This document shows positions 46,346 through 58,864 of a stretch of 64,000 nucleotides of DNA, piece after piece. The stretch is from Sabethes cyaneus (Eukaryota > Arthropoda > Insecta > Diptera > Culicidae), in assembly GCF_943734655.1 (NCBI RefSeq), contig NC_071354.1:8960001-9024000 (forward strand), written 5' to 3'. The stretch's first letter is position 1. Each line of letters starts with the position of its first letter. The translations under genes were made by a program, and so were the position numbers. The notes under the pieces were generated by a model. That model did no database searches. It was not told where the DNA came from and was given only the letters and a program-made list of their open reading frames with translations.

Positions 46346-46599
46346 TCCACAAAAGCAAGCAAGTTTTTCCATAAGCTTCATATGATAGCGACTCGGACAA
46401 TGTCCTGTTATAAGACCAGTATAAATGCTTAGAACTTTCTTCGAAAGCTCCAGGATTTTGCGGAGTCATTGAAATGTTTGGAGAGATAAACCGTTTTGAG
46501 TGCCTAGCATTGAAAGTGTTATTCCAATTTGATTCCACTTTCATGCATTCCTATGCTTTTAGCTCCATTTTTAAAGCAGAACCAGATAAGCCACAGAAG

Positions 46600-47095
46600 G
46601 GCTCAGACCCTACGAACTAATGAGAGGATCCGAGTCTTGCGAGCGCAACAGCTCTTTCATTTCCATTGATTCCACAGTGACCTGGCACCTAGTACAGGTT
46701 GACTTGGTTACGACAAGACAATTTTTAGAGTGATTGAATACATTCCCAGACAAATTTTGATGTGCATGTCGCCGACTTTAGAGCGTTTAGAGCTGCTTGG
46801 CTGACGGACATGATGCATATATTTGAATGTCTACAGCTCCTGCGCAAGCACACAGTCGTATATTCTAGAATTGCTTGTATTTTAGCTTGGAACACTGTTA
46901 GTCATCTGCCCATTGAAGTTGACATGTCGATTCCTGGACCAGTTACTTCTGCTCCCACTTTATTGTCCATTGTAGAACCATCTGTATATAAAACAATAGA
47001 GCCTGAGCGAAGATCGGGAACACCATTGTCCCAAGTATCACATCTAGGTTTAAAAGGGGGAGATGCTCCATTAGTCGCGCGGCTAAACACAATGT
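46600..47095 (-). pseudogene. Non-LTR retrotransposon RNase H domain, decayed
   Basis: Minus from 47,095: SGSIVLYTDGSTMDNKVG is the first catalytic block (TDGS). Next is GPGIDMSTSMGR, then, past a stop, LTVFQAKIQAILEY. Further on come SQAALNALKS, SKFVWECIQSL and VPGHCGINGNERAVALARLG, the last catalytic block. All parts of an RNase HI domain are visible in order, with four or more stops. It is related to the fragment at 36,450-36,826. Confidence 0.85.
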
Positions 47096-47454
47096 AACTT
47101 CTTTTTTCTTGTTTACTGAGGTATAATCTTCAATTAATGCTAGTGGGATATTAATTTATCAAACACAAGGTATTTGTCACCAGGCAAGACAATTGCTTTC
47201 GTTGTACGAGAAGTTTTATAAAGAAAAAAAAAATATTTTCTGATTCAGTTATATTGTACCAATAGTTACGCTAATGTTCCCTTAACTAAGTTTGGTGTTC
47301 CTTTAATTGTGTTAGTCCGTATACATTGCTAGGTTTTTAGGTGAAAAAATATCTTAGCGCAACTATAGAAAAGACCACCTATAGTTGTGCGCTCCAACTG
47401 CGCCTATAGTTGTGTTAGCTTTTAGAAAATGTTATTGATTAATCAATATTACGA
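47096..47454. other. AT-rich spacer, no gene seen
   Basis: CCTATAGTTGTGCGCTCCAA and CCTATAGTTGTGTTAGC form a short local repeat near 47,370-47,420. Nothing else is recognised. Confidence 0.5.
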
Positions 47455-47725
47455 ATAGTCGATTCAGAAAGAGGAAAAAGCAGAAAAAAGTTTCAAAAAG
47501 TTGAAATGTCAAAAGGTTGAAGTCGAAAAACTGAAAAATTGGAATAGTCCAAAGGGCAAAAAATCGAAAATTTGTATAGTCAATTCGTCGAAAAGTTGAA
47601 ATGACAAAAAGTCGAAAATACGAAAAATTTAAAAGTCGAAAAGTCTTAAAAAGTTGACAGGAACAGACTCTAGCAGTAAAGACGAAAAGTCGAAAGATCG
47701 AAAATCTGAAAAATTGGTCTCAAAA
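47455..47725. repeat. sat4: AAAAGTCGA-type minisatellite, segment 1
   Basis: A-rich DNA in which GTCGAAAA or GTTGAAAT words recur about every 9-14 bp. The array ends at the 3' end of the minus-strand RT fragment next door. Confidence 0.85.
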
Positions 47726-48560
47726 AATCGTCGTCTTCAGCAGCCTAGAACCAGGATGGCTCGTGGTGTTTCAAACAGTCGTCTCCATTCGAACAATGCG
47801 ATCGTAGAACACTTGTCGCCGATTTTCCAATAGTCGCAAATCACTTTCGACCTGGTCGATCTATCTTGCACGTAGAGCCCCCTGTTTGAGGCGCCGGCAG
47901 GGTTATTGAAGAGAACTGTTTTCGCCGCTCGTGTCGACTGACTTTCGCCAGATGTACGACGGGAATCTCTCCAAGCAATGCCTATAAGTCATGATTCATA
48001 CATCTCCGCCACTCTCTGCTTTCAGTTCGTACTCCGGCAAATATCGTCCCCAGTATATTCCGGTCGAACACGGCAACCCCCGCCGCGTTTCAAATGGACT
48101 CGAGAATGTCCCCGAGATGCGCACGAAACACACCACTCGATCAAACGGGCTCTGATCAGTCGTGTCATTTTATCCGGAAAACATTGTGCATTATCTGCGA
48201 CAGCTGGATTCGATTGACTGTATCGTATGCCGCTTTGAAGTCACTAAAGATGTGATGTGTGGTTACGTTGTACTCCCGACATTTCTGCCAGATCTGTCGG
48301 ATGGTAAAAATCTGGCCCGCAGTTGCGCGAGTCCCCATAAAGCCCGCCTGATAATTCTCTACATACTATGCTATCGTCAATAGCCGGCTTAGCAGGATCT
48401 AGGGGAGCACCTTTTCGACGGCGGTTACCAGCGTTAGCTTCTCCCCCTTCCAAATCTTGGAAATAACCCGGTGAAGAGCCATTGTTAGCGTTTCTCGGCC
48501 ATATTTATAAGGCTCTGGAACCGCCTACCATCCAACCTGCGGCTTTGTTGGTCTTCAGCC
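47726..48560 (-). pseudogene. Non-LTR reverse transcriptase, internally deleted
   Basis: From about 48,360 the minus strand reads ENYQAGFMGTRATAGQIFT and IRQIWQKCREYNVTTHHIF, then SDFKAAYDTVNR (block A). It then jumps to the C-terminal blocks VFDRNILGTIFAGVRTE, REWRRCMNHDL and LLGEIPVVHLAKVSR. The catalytic FADD block and the segment after it are absent, so it is an internally deleted copy of the family seen at 37.0 kb. The 3' side (leftwards) goes straight into sat4; the 5' side also meets sat4. Confidence 0.85.
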
Positions 48561-49925
48561 GGATTTCTCGGTCTCAAAAAGTGGAAATTTCAAAAAGCCT
48601 GAGTCAAAAAGACAAAGAATCCAACCAGAAAAGTCGAAATGTCAAAAATATAAAATATTTAAATGTCGAAAGTCGAAAAATCAAAAAGGTGAAAAACCAA
48701 AAATTCGAAAAATCACAAAGTCGAACAATTGCGATAGCAAAAATCCGAAAGTCAAACATGAAAAATCGCAAACCAAAATGGCGAAGTCGTCAAGTCGAAA
48801 ATTTATAAAGTTGAATCATGAAAACTCAAAAAGGTTTAAAAACCGCCTAAACAGGTCGAAAATTGTGGTTTAAAATATGAAAAATTGAAAATTGAAGGAG
48901 GAAAAGTTGCTAAACCTAAAAGTCTAAAACTGTAAAAAGTCGAAGGCGGTAGGTTAGAAAGTCGAAAAGTCTCAAAAAATTTAAAAGTCAGTCGAAAAGT
49001 CGAAAGGTAGAAATGTCAAAAAGTCGAAAGGTCGGATTCAAAAAGTTAAACCGAAAAGTCTTAAAGTCGAAAATTAGAAGTCAAAACGTCGGAAGGTCCA
49101 AAAGTCAAAGTCAAAGAGTCAAATAGTAGATAAGCCGAAAGGTCAAATAGTTGAAGCCTAAAAGCCTTTTTGACCTTTTTACCAAAGGTCGAGTCGAAAA
49201 GTCGAAACCGAAAAGACGGATTGTCAGAATGTCGATAAGACGAATTGTCGAAAATTCTTAACATTGAAAAGACGACATTCGACCGATTTGAACTAGAAAA
49301 AGAGGAAAAATCGTGAAATCGAAAAATCGAATGTCAAAAATATGGACAAAAGTAGAATCGTCAAAAAATGGAAGAGTCGCTAAGTCTAAAAATCGAAATG
49401 TCGAACATTATAATTTGTAAAGCCGAAAAGTTGAAGGGTCAATAAGTTCGAATAGTCGAAGCCGAAAAGTCAAAAATACGAAAAATCGAAGCAGAAGTGT
49501 TAAGAAGTTTGATAGCCAAAAAGTCGAAAATCTGAAAAATTGAAAAGACGACGATTGAACGGTCTAAAATTTAAAGCGATAAAATTACAAAAAGCCAACA
49601 ATTGTTATTCCAAAATATCAAGAGTAAAAAATATGTAAAAAAGTCGAATCGTCGAAAAAATGGCAAGAAGTCAATAATCGTCAAAAAAATGTGATTAAGT
49701 CGAAACGTTGAAAAGTGTAAATAATATAAAGTCAAAAAGTCAATAGTAGACAAGTTAAAAAATGGAAAAGTCAAAAAGCCGAAAAGTCGGTAGTAGAAAA
49801 CGCGAAAAGTGGAAATGTCGTAAAGTTAAAATACGGAACAGTGGAAAAGACAAAAATCCGAAAAGTCAAAAAAATGTAAAATCAAAAATTCAAAAGTCAA
49901 AAAATTGAAAAATCGATGTTTGCAT
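48561..49925. repeat. sat4 segment 2 (block copy A)
   Basis: Continuous AAAGTCGAAA-type repeats. From about 48,590 the order of irregular units (for example CACAAAGTCGAACAATTGCG) parallels 52,430 onwards, so this array and the following SINE form a block duplicated about 3.8 kb away. Phe-rich minus frames are shadows. Confidence 0.88.
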
Positions 49926-50065
49926 AAAGAAAAATAGCAAAACCTTGGGCATAAACGTCTTCCTAAGGCTTGATCCTTCTCTATCGACAGACTTCGCAGC
50001 CAGCTGCAGGACAGTTACGGGACTAGTACAATGGTCCTACAGACTCTAACTAACAGCACAACCCA
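49926..50065 (-). mobile_element. tRNA-derived SINE fragment, copy 1
   Basis: It shares CTTCCTAAGGCTTGATCCTT, ATCGACAGACTTCGCAG and GGACAGTTACGGG-type words with 53,745-53,900. The full family member, seen in plus orientation at 61,560-61,705, has a tRNA B-box-like GTTCGAATCTC followed by AGCTGGGCG. This copy ends before the B box. It merges into sat4 on its 3' side (leftwards). Confidence 0.65.
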
Positions 50066-50464
50066 GCTGATCGTCAAATTACTTTAATCGCACGAGCAAA
50101 AATATGTCTGCACACAAGCATACTCAATGTTTTAGTTTGCATTAAAGAATACATTAAAATCGCTTAGAAATATTATTACAGAATTAGGTACGTACCTTGG
50201 TTCTAGTTTTCGCAAAACAAAACAAATATTTCATCATCGATTTTCGGTGCAGCTAGCAAACATTTTGTAGCAAAGCCTCGTTGCTATGATGGCTGTTTAT
50301 GTAACCAAAGCAACGGGAAAAAATTGCCTACGTCCCAGAGCACCATGTAGACTCCTGCCCTGCACAACAAAAGTATTTAATCCACTTCGCCTACTGTTTG
50401 TTATATTCTTTTCACCATGTCTATACTCACCATGGTCGAAATTGCACAGTCGAATGTTGAAATG
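50066..50464. other. Non-satellite spacer, no gene seen
   Basis: Unique-looking DNA between a SINE fragment and sat4. A 60-codon plus frame at 50286-50468 has no recognisable feature. Confidence 0.45.
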
Positions 50465-50659
50465 TTGATTAATCAATAAGTCGAAAAGTGGATTCAGAAA
50501 AAGGAAAAAGTTGAAGTATCAAAGTTGAAATATCTGAGTCGAACTGAAAGAAAAAACAAAAAATCGAAAATCGGTTGAAAAGATTTCAGATAGTCAAAAA
50601 GTCGGCAAGTCGAAAAGTCTAAAAGTGGAAAAGGTAAACAGTCTCAAAAAGTCGTTGGC
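50465..50659. repeat. sat4 segment 3
   Basis: A short AAAGTCGAAA-type array. It begins AGTGGATTCAGAAAAAGGAA, close to GTCGATTCAGAAAGAGGAA at 47,458, and ends at an RT 3' end just as segment 1 does. Confidence 0.85.
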
Positions 50660-51070
50660 CCGAACCAGGAAGGCTCGTGCTATTTCAAGCAGTCGTCACC
50701 ATTTAATTCGATCTTGGGACACTCGTCGCCAATTTCTCAGTCGGCTCAGAGGTCATAAATCACTTTTGACCTGTTAGAGCCATCTTGCACGTTGAGCCCC
50801 CTATTTCTGCTGCTGGTGGGGTTGTTGAAAAGAGCTGTTTTAATCGCACTGTTGGCTGGCATCCTTACGACGTGTCTGGCCCACCACAGTCTGCAAAGCG
50901 CGATAGCTCGTGATTCATACGTCTCCGCCACTCTACGTTTTCGATTTGTAGTCCATCAAATATCGTCCCCAGGACCTTCCGGTCAAACTCGCCAAATGCG
51001 TCTATGTTCTCTGTGGGTAGCGTCATAGCTTCAAAACCATAAAGAACTACCGGTCTATAAGGGTTGTGTA
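50660..51070 (-). pseudogene. Reverse transcriptase C-terminal fragment
   Basis: Minus strand: RPVVLYGFEAMTLPTENI, FDRKVLGTIFDGLQIEN, EWRRRMNHEL, then after shifts RHVVRMPANSA and NPTSSRNRGLNVQDGSN. This is the C-terminal region of the family at 47.7 kb, and its 3' junction to sat4 falls at the same place (GTCTCAAAAAGTCGTTGGC here, GTCTCAAAAAATCGTCGTC there). The catalytic core is absent. Confidence 0.85.
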
Positions 51071-51079
51071 CATCGTCAG

Positions 51080-51175
51080 CTGCTACGTTGCGGAAATCAA
51101 AACTGAAAACCAAGAGAAAACCTGTCAAATTGCCGTAACGTAGTAAAATCCGTATGCATTGTGTCTGGGCCTTTA
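51080..51175. mobile_element. Hairpin MITE, copy 2 of the 31,579 element
   Basis: Right arm CCGTAACGTAGTAAAATCC and tail GCATTGTGTCTGGGCC match 31,636-31,675. The left arm is reduced to GCTACGTTGCGG. It lies at the 5' edge of the RT fragment. Confidence 0.75.
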
Positions 51176-51207
51176 ATCGTAACGTTTTGTGGCGAGCAAA
51201 GTAAGCC

Positions 51208-51645
51208 CGGGGGAGCTCTGTAGCCGCAAGGTTACCGAGTCTGCTCTGACAAATGAATGGTCATGGGTTCGAATCTTAGTAGAATCAGGCCATTCGATGT
51301 CAAAGTGACTTTAGCATGGGTTTATTCTCAGGCCCCTCATCCGCCCTTCCTGCATGCTGAGTTCAATATTATCCCGATATGGCCTATTGACAGTGCAAAA
51401 ATGAGACCCTTATAGTAAAAATGCACTGGTTTGCTACGCCAGGGATGACTATAATTGGGGACTGCGCGCTGTCATGTGGAACGAGGTAAAGTAGAGTAAA
51501 GAATTGAAAGAAAGGTACCCAATTACACACAAGCACGCATAAAAAATTCAATAAGCATATCGCTCAATCAATAGCGATTATAGCAAAAATAAATGCAGTG
51601 CGGGTTATACAGCAAACACCCGGGCGATATCACAATAGATCAAAT
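51208..51645 (+). mobile_element. tRNA-derived SINE with A and B boxes
   Basis: A-box-like TAGCCGCAAGG at 51221-51231 and B box GGTTCGAATC at 51266-51275 sit 45 bp apart, as in a tRNA-type RNA polymerase III promoter. An unrelated body of some 350 bp follows. No acceptor stem pairing was found, so it is not a tRNA gene. sat4 begins within about 15 bp of its right end. Confidence 0.65.
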
Positions 51646-51654
51646 GTTACTGGT

Positions 51655-53735
51655 CGCAGTGATGAGTCCATTCAGAAAAAAAAGTAAGCCCGATTTCGAA
51701 AAGAATAAAAGATTGAAACCATGAATTTTCGATCCGATTTCGATCGTTCGAAAAATTGAAAAGTCTAAAATTGAATCCAAAAAGACCAAAAAAAGGAAAA
51801 ATCGATATCGAAAAACAAAAGTCGATTAATTGCCAAACCAAAAAGTTGAAAGTCAAACATATAAATAGTTGCAGCGAGAAAAAATGGAATCACTAAGTAG
51901 AAAAATCAAAGTCGAAAAGTTCAAAGTAGAGAAGTCAAAAATACGAAATGTCGTAAAGCCGATAGTCAAAATCTCGAGATGGCGGAAAGTCGAAAAGTCA
52001 AGTTGTCGAAAAGACGAGAAATTGGAAAATCAAAAATCAAAAACCTGAAAACTCACAAGTCTAAAGATCACAGTCGAAAAAGCAAAAAAAGAAAAAATGC
52101 AAAACCACAATATCGAAATAAAAAATAGGAAAAAAGGAATGTCTATAATTATAAAAGACGAAAATTAGAGCAAAGTCGATGTCGAAAGTCTCAAAAAGTC
52201 GATTGAAAAAAGTAGGAAAGTCGGATTGCCCAAATGTTGAAAAGCCGACGTCGGTAAGTCAGATAGTTAAAAAGATAAAATGTAGACGTTTTACGTTACG
52301 TTAGTGAAAAGTTGGATAACTAGAAAAAGACGAAATTTCGGATAGTCAAAAAGTAAGAAAGTCGAAAAGTCTAAAAGCGGAAAAGTCGAACAACCTCAAA
52401 AAGTTGCCAGAAATGTCAACAAGTCTGAGTCGAAAAGACAAAAAATCGAACTAGAAAATAAAAGTTGAAAAGTCAAAAAGATGAAAGCCAAAATGTCGAA
52501 AAATCGCAAAGTCGAACAATTGCAACACCAAAAAGTCGAAAGTCAAATATGAAAACTCGAAAGCCGACACGTCAAAAGATGGAAAAGTCGCTATTTTGAA
52601 AATTTAAAAAGTCTAAGTCGAAAAACTTGAAAAGTCAAAAAGTCGAAGCCAAAATTTCGGAAATTCGGATACTCTGTAAGTCGCAGCCGAAGAATTGAAA
52701 AGTCGCTATTAAAAAGTCGAAAAGTTGAAATGCCGAAATCTGAGAAAAGAAAAAATTAAAATTGAAACGCCAAAAGATCAAAAACTCGAGAAATTGGATT
52801 GTTGAAAGTCAAACCATGAAAAATCAAAATAATTAAAAATATACAATTATATAATTGAAAAATAGCAAGTCGCTAAACCGAAATGTCGAAAATTGTTAAA
52901 AATTGAAGTCGGAAAGTGTGAAAGTCGAAAAGTTTCAAAAGGTATAAAAGTCAAATAGTCGAAGGCAGTCTAAATGTAGAAATGTCACAGAGCCGACAAT
53001 TAGAAGTCAAAGCGTCGGAAGGTCAAAAAGTCAAAAAGCAGAAGATTTGAAAATTCGAAAAGTATAGATAAGTTGAATGGTGAAATAGCTGAAGCTATTC
53101 GAAAGGTTAAAAAGTCGAGAGGTCGATGTCAGAAAGTCGAAGCCGAAAAGTCAGATAGTCTAAAAGTCGAACATTTGAAAAATCGAAAGGAAGAAAGTCG
53201 AACGGTCTAGACGTCCAAAAGTAAAAAATCGTGAAACCGAAAATTGGAAAAATGTCGCTTAGTCGAAAAGTCGAAAATTAGATTTTGTAAATTCGTAAAG
53301 TCTAAAAGTTTGTAAAAGTCGGAAGGTCTAAAAGTTCGAATAGTCGAAGCCGATACGTCAAAGAGTCGAAGCAGATAAGTCGAGAAGCTAGAGAGCCAAA
53401 AAGTCGAAAAGATGAAAAATTGAAAAGGCGATGGTTGAATGGTCTAAAAATTAAAGCGATAAAATATTAAAAAGCCGAAAAATCGCAAATCAAAAATTGT
53501 TATTCCAAAATATCGAAAGTGAAAAATATATAAAAAAGTTGAATCGGTGAATCATCATCAAAAATATAAATGCCATTAAATAGAAAAGTAGAAAAGTCAA
53601 AAAGTCGATAGTAGAAAAGACGAAAAGTGGAAAAGTTGAAAAGTTGAAAAACAGAAAAGTACAAATGTCAAGAAAATGTAAAATCAAAAATTCAAAGGTC
53701 AAAAAATCGAGTCATAAAATCGAAAAATCGATGTT
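51655..53735. repeat. sat4 segment 4 (contains block copy B)
   Basis: About 2.1 kb of AAAGTCGAAA-type repeats. From about 52,430 the irregular units follow the same order as 48,590-49,925. It ends at a SINE fragment, again on the SINE's 3' side. Confidence 0.88.
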
Positions 53736-53904
53736 CAACTGAAGAAAAATAACTAAACCTTGGTCTTAAATGTCTTCCTAAGGCTTGATCCTTCTTTATC
53801 GACAGACTTCGCAGTCGGCTGCAGGACAATTACGGGGCTAGTACAACGATCCTACTGACTCTAACTAGCAGCACCGCCCAGCCGAGACTCGAGCAGGTCA
53901 AAAC
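53736..53904 (-). mobile_element. tRNA-derived SINE fragment, copy 2
   Basis: The most complete of the three minus copies: on the minus strand it starts at a B-box-like GACTCGAGTCTCGGC, followed by GGGCGGTGCTGCTAG, CTGCGAAGTCTGTCGATAAA and AGGATCAAGCC. It is truncated at the B box. sat4 lies on both sides. Confidence 0.7.
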
Positions 53905-55225
53905 AGTACAACATTCGAAACGTCGACAAGTTGAAGTCGAAAATTAAAAGGTCGAAAAGTTGAAGTCGAAAAGTCGTATAGCTCAAAAGTTAGATAATCA
54001 AAATGCTGAAACTGGAAAACCTTAAAATCGAAGCCGAAAAGTTTAAAGGTCGCAAAGCGGAAAAGTCGAAATCATAAAGTTAGAACAGACAGTCAAAACA
54101 TCGGAAAGTAGAAAAGTCGAAAGGTCGAAAAGTTGAAGCGAAAAAGTCTAAATCGAAAAATCTAAGCCAAAAGGACGAAAGGCTGAATGCTCGAAAATTT
54201 GCAAAGAAGAGATACGAAAATCGAAATTACAAAGTTGAAAAGTCTGAAGGTCAAAGAGTCAAAAATTTGAAAAGACGAAATGTTGAAAAGCCGTAAATCT
54301 GAAAAATTAAAAATTCGACAGCCCAACGGGCTAAACGTCAAAAACACTGACGTCAAAAAATTATAAAAACAAAAAAAAGTCAAAAATATAAAAAAAATAA
54401 AATATTTAAAAAGGGAAAAGACGCTAACTCGAAAAGTTGTAAAGTCGAAAAGTCGAACAGTTGAAAAGTCGAAATGCCAAAAAGTCTTAAACTCGAAAAA
54501 TCAAAGAGTAGAAACCGAAACGTTTCCAAGTGAAAAAGTGGAAAATTCGAAACGAAAAGGCAAATAGTCGAAAAGTCGAAAAGTAGAAAAGTCAAAAAGA
54601 CAAAACCCAAAGCCGAAATATCGAAAATTCGAATCCGAAAAGTTAGATAGTCAGAATATCGAAACCGACAGCCATAGAACCGAAAAGTGGAACAGTTGCA
54701 AATGCGAAAAGTTGAAGTTTGAAAAATCGAAGTCAAAAAGTAGAAAGATGATCAAAAAATTTGTAAAATCGAAATCGAAAAACCAGAGATAGTCAAAATG
54801 TTCAAAACACGAAATGTCGATAAGAAAAAAATCGACAATTCGCAGTCTAAAAATCGGAAAACCAAAAATTCGAAAGGTAAAAATATGAAATAAATTAAAT
54901 AGTCAAAAAATGGAAAAGGCGCTAAATCTTTGAAATTTTTTAAAATAATATAGTCGAAACGTCGAAAAGTCAGAAAGTCGAAAAATCATAATGTCGAAAA
55001 ATAGAACAACCGAAAGTCGAAAAGGTAAAATGTCGAAAAGTTGAAAAATCGCAAAGTCAAAGAATTGAAAAGTCAAAAAGCCGTAGAGATGAAATGCGGA
55101 AAAGTCAGAAAGTCGAAAAATCCAAATGCCGAAAATCGAAAATCCGCAAAGTCAAAACATTACAGTAGTAATAAAGTCGACAGCTAAAAATTCGAATAGA
55201 AAAAAATCGTCATTTGGAAAGGTTA
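53905..55225. repeat. sat4 segment 5
   Basis: AAAGTCGAAA-type repeats, somewhat more degenerate than the others. Phe/Ser-rich minus frames are composition effects. Confidence 0.87.
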
Positions 55226-55350
55226 GCAGAGCAAAGCCTAGGTGCTACATTCCGTTATCGAAACTTGACCTTCTGTTTTCATACGACAGACTTTGCAGCC
55301 AGCTGTTAGAGTACAGGACAATTGCAGGGCCAGTTGACGCTGACGAAAGT
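55226..55350 (-). mobile_element. tRNA-derived SINE fragment, copy 3, more diverged
   Basis: CAGACTTTGCAGCCAGCTGT and GGACAATTGCAGGGCCAG match copies 1 and 2. Shorter and more changed. sat4 again ends on its 3' side. Confidence 0.6.
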
Positions 55351-58300
55351 TGATATATTGAAATGGCGAACAATCAAAATGTCTAAGAACAGAATAGAAT
55401 AAAGAACAATATGTGATAAATTCATGAATCAAATACTGGTTAAGTATCTGAAATCACGCACCTTCAGACACAGGACTTGGAGGCTAAAACTTTCTAAATT
55501 TAGTGCAACTTTTTGGTTCACTCCTGGCGACGTTCGCCTTTTTCCTAGTGGCTGCCAGATAAAGTCATGGGTGTGACAGATTCCGGACAATAAAGAGACG
55601 ATGAATGAGCTTTTCGAGACCGAAACGAAATGGAATAGCACGAAATGATGCAGAAAAAAAACAGAGAACATCCCTTCGAACAGGCTTGCTTGCGGATCAA
55701 AGTGATGAACCCGAAGGTACGGGTGCTCTGCTGTGCGGTTGTTATCGTTGTTGAACATAATACAACGGTATAGTTTTAACCAGGTTTAAGGAAAAAGAAC
55801 TGTCTTCCCGGGGAGGGCAGTGTACGACAGTTTGAGCCAGTAGAAACTCTCTCGAAATTGATGATTTGTAATTTTAAACAAACCACAAATAATTGCTGAT
55901 CACAGAAGCAAATAGGTTTAATTTTATTCATCGAAAAGTTCACTGTGCGTGCCGGTTCCACCCTACTGACTGACAGTACCAAAAGGTATTAAATCCAAAG
56001 AACGAATAGTTTGAGGATGCTGGCGAAGAACGGAACGGAACCGGCAAAAGATAGGACTCATCTTGCAGGGTTTCCATTTTTCCCTACTTTGAGCAGATTA
56101 CCTCACACTGTCTGTCACAAGATTAATCCCCCTAGCGGGTTGATTGTGTAATATTGGTCCGGTACGGTGTAAAAGTTTTCCCTTTCGATTCCTTTCGTTT
56201 CGAACGGGATTTTTACTTATGTCCAGCTTAGTAGTGACTTGCAAATTTGCAGCATCCAATTCACGGACACAAGTTTTTTTTTTCTTTTCTTCTGCCGGCA
56301 TCTGCGACATCTGCAACAGGAGGACATTTTCAGCTCCGATAGGCCTCGAATAGGTTCCGTTCCGATCCGGTTGCCAGCGGGAGTGGGTGGTTCGTGGAAC
56401 ATCCGTCCTACTACGGCAAAAGACGCCGCGCGGTATTGACTGGATTTCCGTCCGATTGGAAGTTTGTCTTCGGTTGCGTTGCGGAGGAATTGTAATTGGC
56501 TGCGGGAATCGGATTTTGCCGGACGCTTGAGCGCATTGATTTCTTCCGGCTGCCGGTTCCTTCGGGTGGAAAGTTTTTTTTTGCGCTCTCTCTCTCTTCT
56601 TCTCCCATTGCGGTTGGCAATCAAGTTTCTCCTCGGAATTAATTTGGTCCACTTGTTTCCGATCCACTGTGATGCTGTGTGGCCGCGAATCCGGGAGACA
56701 CAGACAACTGGTCAAGGAAGGGGTGGAAGATGGCGGCTTGAAGGAGGTGGTGGGGTTGGCTGGTTTTGAGTTGAGTTTCCACGAGTATCGTCTAAATTGT
56801 GTTAATTTGTGCTGTAACTAATAATGATGCTTCTGTGTTTGCCGCGCATAAGCTGACTGAACAAATACAATTAATTTACGAGCATCGGCATTTTGGTGAT
56901 GGAATATGCCCGGGGGAAAACCGTTATCTCTGTGGCTGATGGCGATAAGAGCTTATGAACACGCTATTTGGATAAATAATTGTTGCGGTATTCGGGGTAG
57001 GTATTGCTTTTCCAAAGAGTTATTTGCTTTCTGGTGCTGTTTGTTGACTGTGCAAAATTTAAGCCGATTGTTGCATTCTGCTGTCCCTTTATGTAGTGGC
57101 ACAAAAGCTACCATCATAAATTATCCTAATAAAAGAAAAACTCTGTTTTACATACATATATATGCTTTAAAACGAGAACGGAAACAAAATGTTTTTTTTT
57201 GTTTTGTTTTCTCTCACCCACTGCAGATAACTTTCCGAAAACAGGCGTTTAACGCCTGTCTGCCTCGGTCCGGCTCGATTATCTGCTTGGCACAGATTTG
57301 TTGGCATGGTAAACGACCGGCAGTTGATTCGCTCCATCACACGTCACAAAAGAGCGGTACGCCCGTAGCTGCTTTCCGTCAGTAGCTTCTTTCAAATCAC
57401 GACCGAGAGTTTCCCGTATGCAAACGCTCAACAACAGGAATAGATTCCGAAAAAAATAAGAATAACGCCGGTTGCTTTGATCCGCTTAAACGGCCCGAAG
57501 TGTGTGATGGTGGATGGTGACACAACAGTCTGTCTGTGTTTGATATTTTCTCATCAAACGGAACTGAGCTCTTATTCACCGGCTTTCGTCGAAAGTGAAG
57601 GCATTTAAAATTACGTAAGAAAAGAATCATCATCATCATGGGGAAAGTGAAGGATTACGGTCCCATTCAGAATGCCGTCATCAAGCGGTAATCGCTGTTG
57701 TGCTTCAATCCGTTCCATATTCGTGTAATTATGATGACTTAAAACCAAGCTGCTTTGCTTCGATTATCGCGAAATATAATGACTGTATAAATAAAATTAC
57801 ATTCAGTCAAATTCGTGTGAAACTGTGAAGATGGAATTACCAACGCCTGCTGCCGTGCCAAGGATTGCTGCGACTAGCAGATTCCTTCATTTGTATTTCA
57901 AGATTCCATACTTCATTCTACATTTCACACCGCGCCGCCGGCGCCTCTTTTACCACCCTCCACCAGAAAGGTTCCCATGCGATAATTTATACCGGAGTCT
58001 AATTTTCTCCGGGCGCGAAATGTACGCTTCATTGGACAGCTCAGCATGCTTAAAAGCACTTTAGCATGCAGCATGTGTTTGCCGGTGTGTTTTGTACCTG
58101 TACCTACCGCCGTAGTGTTGTAGCAACTCAGTCTGAACTGAACCGGTTCGGGTCGTATCCTTATCCCGGGGAGCCGTACCTACCTGTGGGAAAACCAGCC
58201 AGCGAGCCACTTATCATTTACATCTGGGGCAGGCTCACTCACTAGAACTACACAATCACATCGTTCTTTACTTCGCCACGGAAGAAGAAGTCGGAACTCG

Positions 58301-58864
58301 GGTAAAAACTCGCTATCGTATAGGTGGCTTTGGTGGTGCTTTATTTGGCTACCGAGTACGTTAGGAGGTACGGTTCCATAGGCACTGTCTCCTTGCTGCC
58401 GCCGCCGCCGCTGCCACCGCCGTGCCGGGGGGTGAGCACAAGTGATGGCTACTGCCTTCTCCCAGTGTTGGATTTTCGCTCCATGTGGGATGATTGTCGT
58501 CCACAGGGCGGCAAATTTGGAATGATAAACATTTCAAGCACGTTTTGCTGTGGTGAAAAACACTCGACTGCTTTGATAATGAGAAGGAAGCTGAGTTTTT
58601 TTTACTTCTTGAATACGTCTAACTTTTTGGTTATTTTTGAGCCAAGAATTTGATGGAATTGATTATACATAAGTGAAAGTGATGAATTTTTCTTTGGTAA
58701 CAGACTTAGTGGAAACAATAAAAATTTTAAAACAATTTTCTCATTAAAGCAGAAACTTTCATTATATTATTAGTTCCTCAATTTCTTCTACATGATTCAA
58801 CTGGAGCTATCACTGGCGTGAGCAGCTTCAACAGAAAGAGGATACTAAACTTTAAACTTAAATC
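55351..58864. other. Non-satellite island 3, no supported exon
   Basis: Gene-like composition with pyrimidine tracts, CCGCCGCCGCCG near 58,400 and CAT repeats near 57,630. The longest non-repeat frame in the window lies here (minus 56098-56715, 205 codons), but two other frames of the same DNA are also open, it is rich in Lys/Arg/Gln without any motif, and no splice signals frame it. Nothing is called as a gene. Confidence 0.4.

Noticed and set aside
51208..51290. tRNA gene
   Set aside because: A and B boxes are present, but no acceptor stem or full cloverleaf can be formed and the sequence continues into a SINE body.
56098..56715. 205-codon minus-strand gene
   Set aside because: Longest non-repeat frame, but overlapping frames on the same and opposite strands are also open, no domain or signal peptide is seen, and no splice sites frame it.
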